A stretch of DNA of 7,417 nt, from assembly GCA_016871475.1 (NCBI GenBank), contig VHDG01000183.1, positions 1-7,417 on the forward strand, written 5' to 3'. The notes under the pieces are model-generated. The model searched no databases, was not told the DNA's origin, and saw only the letters and a list, made by a program, of their open reading frames with translations. A program made the translations under genes and the position numbers. Origin of the DNA: Verrucomicrobiota bacterium. Lineage in GTDB: Bacteria > Verrucomicrobiota > Verrucomicrobiia > Limisphaerales > UBA11320. Position 1 is the stretch's first letter; each line of letters starts with the position of its first letter. Shown here one piece after another: positions 6,240-7,417 of the stretch.

Positions 6240-6926
6240 TCAGCATGTTCTCGTCCGACTTCTCAACCGGAGGTGTTCGCGCAGCCCGCTAAGAGCCTTT
6301 GCCCGGTGGCTCAGAGTGTTCTTCACGTCGGAGCCCAGCTCCGAGAAAGTCCGGTCAAAGCCCACCGGCACAAACAGCGGATCGTAGCCAAATCCACCCT
6401 TGCCAACACACCCAGGCAGGATCCGTCCGCGACAGATGCCTTCGAAAACCAACGGCTCCGCGACAACCAGGCCCTCACCCAGCCAGGCCAACGCCAACAC
6501 ACAGCGGAATTGAGCACCACGACGCTCCTCCGGAATTCCCGTCATCAATCCCAGGAGCTTCTCATTGTTGGCCTGGTCCGGCGCGTTGCCACGCTGCCCT
6601 GCCGCATCCATGTGGGCAAACCTCGCGGAGTGAATGCCGGGAGCTCCGCCGAGCACATCCACCTCCAAACCCGAATCATCCGCCAATACCCCGATCTCCC
6701 CACGCTCGAACAGTCCCGTCCAAAGCTCGGTATTCGTTCGCAGGTAGTTTGCAAGCGACAGGCACTTCTTCACGGCATTTCCCCGGAAGGTATCTGCATC
6801 CTCCAACACAGACGGCGGATGACCGAGATCTGACATCGCTCTGCAGCGGGCTTCGCTTCCCAGAAAACTGGCGATCTCCTGAACCTTGTGCTGATTGGAG
6901 GTCGCAACGATGAGCTGAAGATTCAT
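6240..6926 (-). CDS. rdgB: XTP/dITP diphosphatase (RdgB/HAM1 family)
   Basis: This enzyme hydrolyses non-canonical purine nucleoside triphosphates (XTP, dITP, ITP) to the monophosphate and pyrophosphate in the cytoplasm, keeping deaminated bases out of DNA and RNA. The 228-residue product has the full motif set: VATSNQHKVQEI (7-18), DTFRGNAVKK (45-54), LADDSGLEVDVLGGAPGIHSARFA (81-104, with the metal-binding D83/D84), GKGGFGYDPLFVP (175-187), TFSEL (193-197) and KNTLSHRAKAL (202-212). It is some 30 residues longer than E. coli RdgB, partly through a longer segment at about 60-78 (TELWTGLFERGEI). The ATG at 6926 matches the family start. A GTG at 6941 would add five residues and overlap the DUF420 stop as GTGA. 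Neither has a clear Shine-Dalgarno sequence. The gene sits directly downstream of the DUF420 gene and is probably co-transcribed with it. Confidence 0.95.
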   Translation of the reverse strand: MNLQLIVATSNQHKVQEIASFLGSEARCRAMSDLGHPPSVLEDADTFRGNAVKKCLSLANYLRTNTELWTGLFERGEIGVLADDSGLEVDVLGGAPGIHSARFAHMDAAGQRGNAPDQANNEKLLGLMTGIPEERRGAQFRCVLALAWLGEGLVVAEPLVFEGICRGRILPGCVGKGGFGYDPLFVPVGFDRTFSELGSDVKNTLSHRAKALSGLREHLRLRSRTRTC

Positions 6927-6937
6927 GGAAGAACCCG

Positions 6938-7390
6938 TCACCCCGCTGGAGTCAAGGGCGCGGCGACCGGGGGATACCAGTGATACAGCATGAAGTAGAT
7001 CAGCACTCCAGTGACCGATACATACATCCAGATCGGCCAGGTCCAGCGAGCGATGCGCTTGTGTCGATCAAAACGCTCCGCCAGCCCGTGGCGAATGGAG
7101 ATCAAGGCCATCGGAACGACTGCCATCGCGAGAAGGATATGAGAGGCGAGCATGACATAGTAGGCCGTCCGCAGCCCTCCCTCAGCGCCGATCGGGCGGT
7201 GTGAGGCGACAAGAATCTTGTGCAGCACGTAAAAAACGAGAAAGACACAGGAGCAGCCAAAAGCACCCAGCATGCATCTGCGGTGCATCTCGCGTTGTCC
7301 TCGTAAAATGAAGAACAGCCCCAGGGACAGCAACAAAGCGGCGAGGCCATTCAGAGAGGCATTCAGAGCGGGCAAATCAGCAGCGGTCAT
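6938..7390 (-). CDS. DUF420 family integral membrane protein
   Basis: This 150-residue inner-membrane protein has four predicted membrane helices, near residues 9-29, 43-62, 77-98 and 117-137. It carries the DUF420 signatures: LPALNASLNGLAALLL at the start, YVLHK with H57, AYYVMLASHILLA with H84, RHKRIARWTWPIW with H110, and the closing YVSVTGVLIYFMLY. A further histidine, H36, follows the first helix. Family members (the CtaM/YozB type) are linked to function or maturation of aa3-type haem-copper oxidases in Firmicutes and commonly sit near cytochrome oxidase or SCO genes elsewhere. The same role here is inferred from family membership only. The ATG at 7390 matches the family N-terminus, but no Shine-Dalgarno sequence precedes it, and the frame stays open to the window edge. 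The stop lies 11 bp before the preferred rdgB start, or overlaps the alternative rdgB GTG. Confidence 0.9.
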   Translation of the reverse strand: MTAADLPALNASLNGLAALLLSLGLFFILRGQREMHRRCMLGAFGCSCVFLVFYVLHKILVASHRPIGAEGGLRTAYYVMLASHILLAMAVVPMALISIRHGLAERFDRHKRIARWTWPIWMYVSVTGVLIYFMLYHWYPPVAAPLTPAG

Positions 7391-7417
7391 GGGGTGATAA
7401 AAGACGTGTGAACCTAT

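Noticed and set aside
6273..6913. Two long overlapping plus-strand frames (186 and 204 codons) opposite rdgB
   Set aside because: rdgB on the minus strand has every family motif in order. The plus-strand translations are rich in Arg/Pro/Ser/Gln without any domain signature.

Overview
The window looks like a chromosomal segment from the Planctomycetota-Verrucomicrobiota group, most likely a verrucomicrobial (Pedosphaera/Limisphaerales-like) genome. This is inferred from protein families and not from a marker gene. The pointers are a DUF1501 protein with a twin-arginine leader, a secreted CotH-type kinase with EF-hands whose active-site motifs read NNDGYW and IPADVNETF, moderately high GC, and a near absence of Shine-Dalgarno sequences. 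I see no tRNA, rRNA, CRISPR array, transposase or phage gene.

Layout. Positions 1-237 (minus strand) hold the first 79 codons of a DUF1501 protein that runs off the left edge. A 204-bp divergent spacer follows, with a small inverted repeat. On the plus strand come a class III omega-aminotransferase (442-1794), a 100-bp gap, a PatA-like class I aminotransferase (1895-3070), and, 4 bp further on, a TPR lipoprotein (3075-3899). That gene meets a minus-strand gene head-on with no base between the two stop codons (3897-3902). The minus-strand gene (3900-5981) is a secreted CotH kinase-like protein with EF-hand motifs and a Gly-Gly-Pro repeat. After a 258-bp spacer with no recognisable gene come rdgB (XTP/dITP diphosphatase, 6240-6926) and a DUF420 four-helix membrane protein (6938-7390). 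These two are on the minus strand and probably form one transcription unit that begins beyond the right edge.

How the genes fit together. The plus-strand trio may be co-transcribed, but only the aminotransferase/TPR junction is tight enough to argue for coupling. The two aminotransferases suggest amine or amino-acid nitrogen metabolism, with substrates not determinable here. DUF420 proteins are associated with haem-copper oxidase maturation, so cytochrome oxidase or SCO-type genes may lie past the right edge. RdgB is a housekeeping nucleotide-pool cleaner. I found no clearly new multi-gene system. The most distinctive item is the CotH-like protein, whose kinase fold appears to be interrupted by two EF-hand pairs and a collagen-like repeat.
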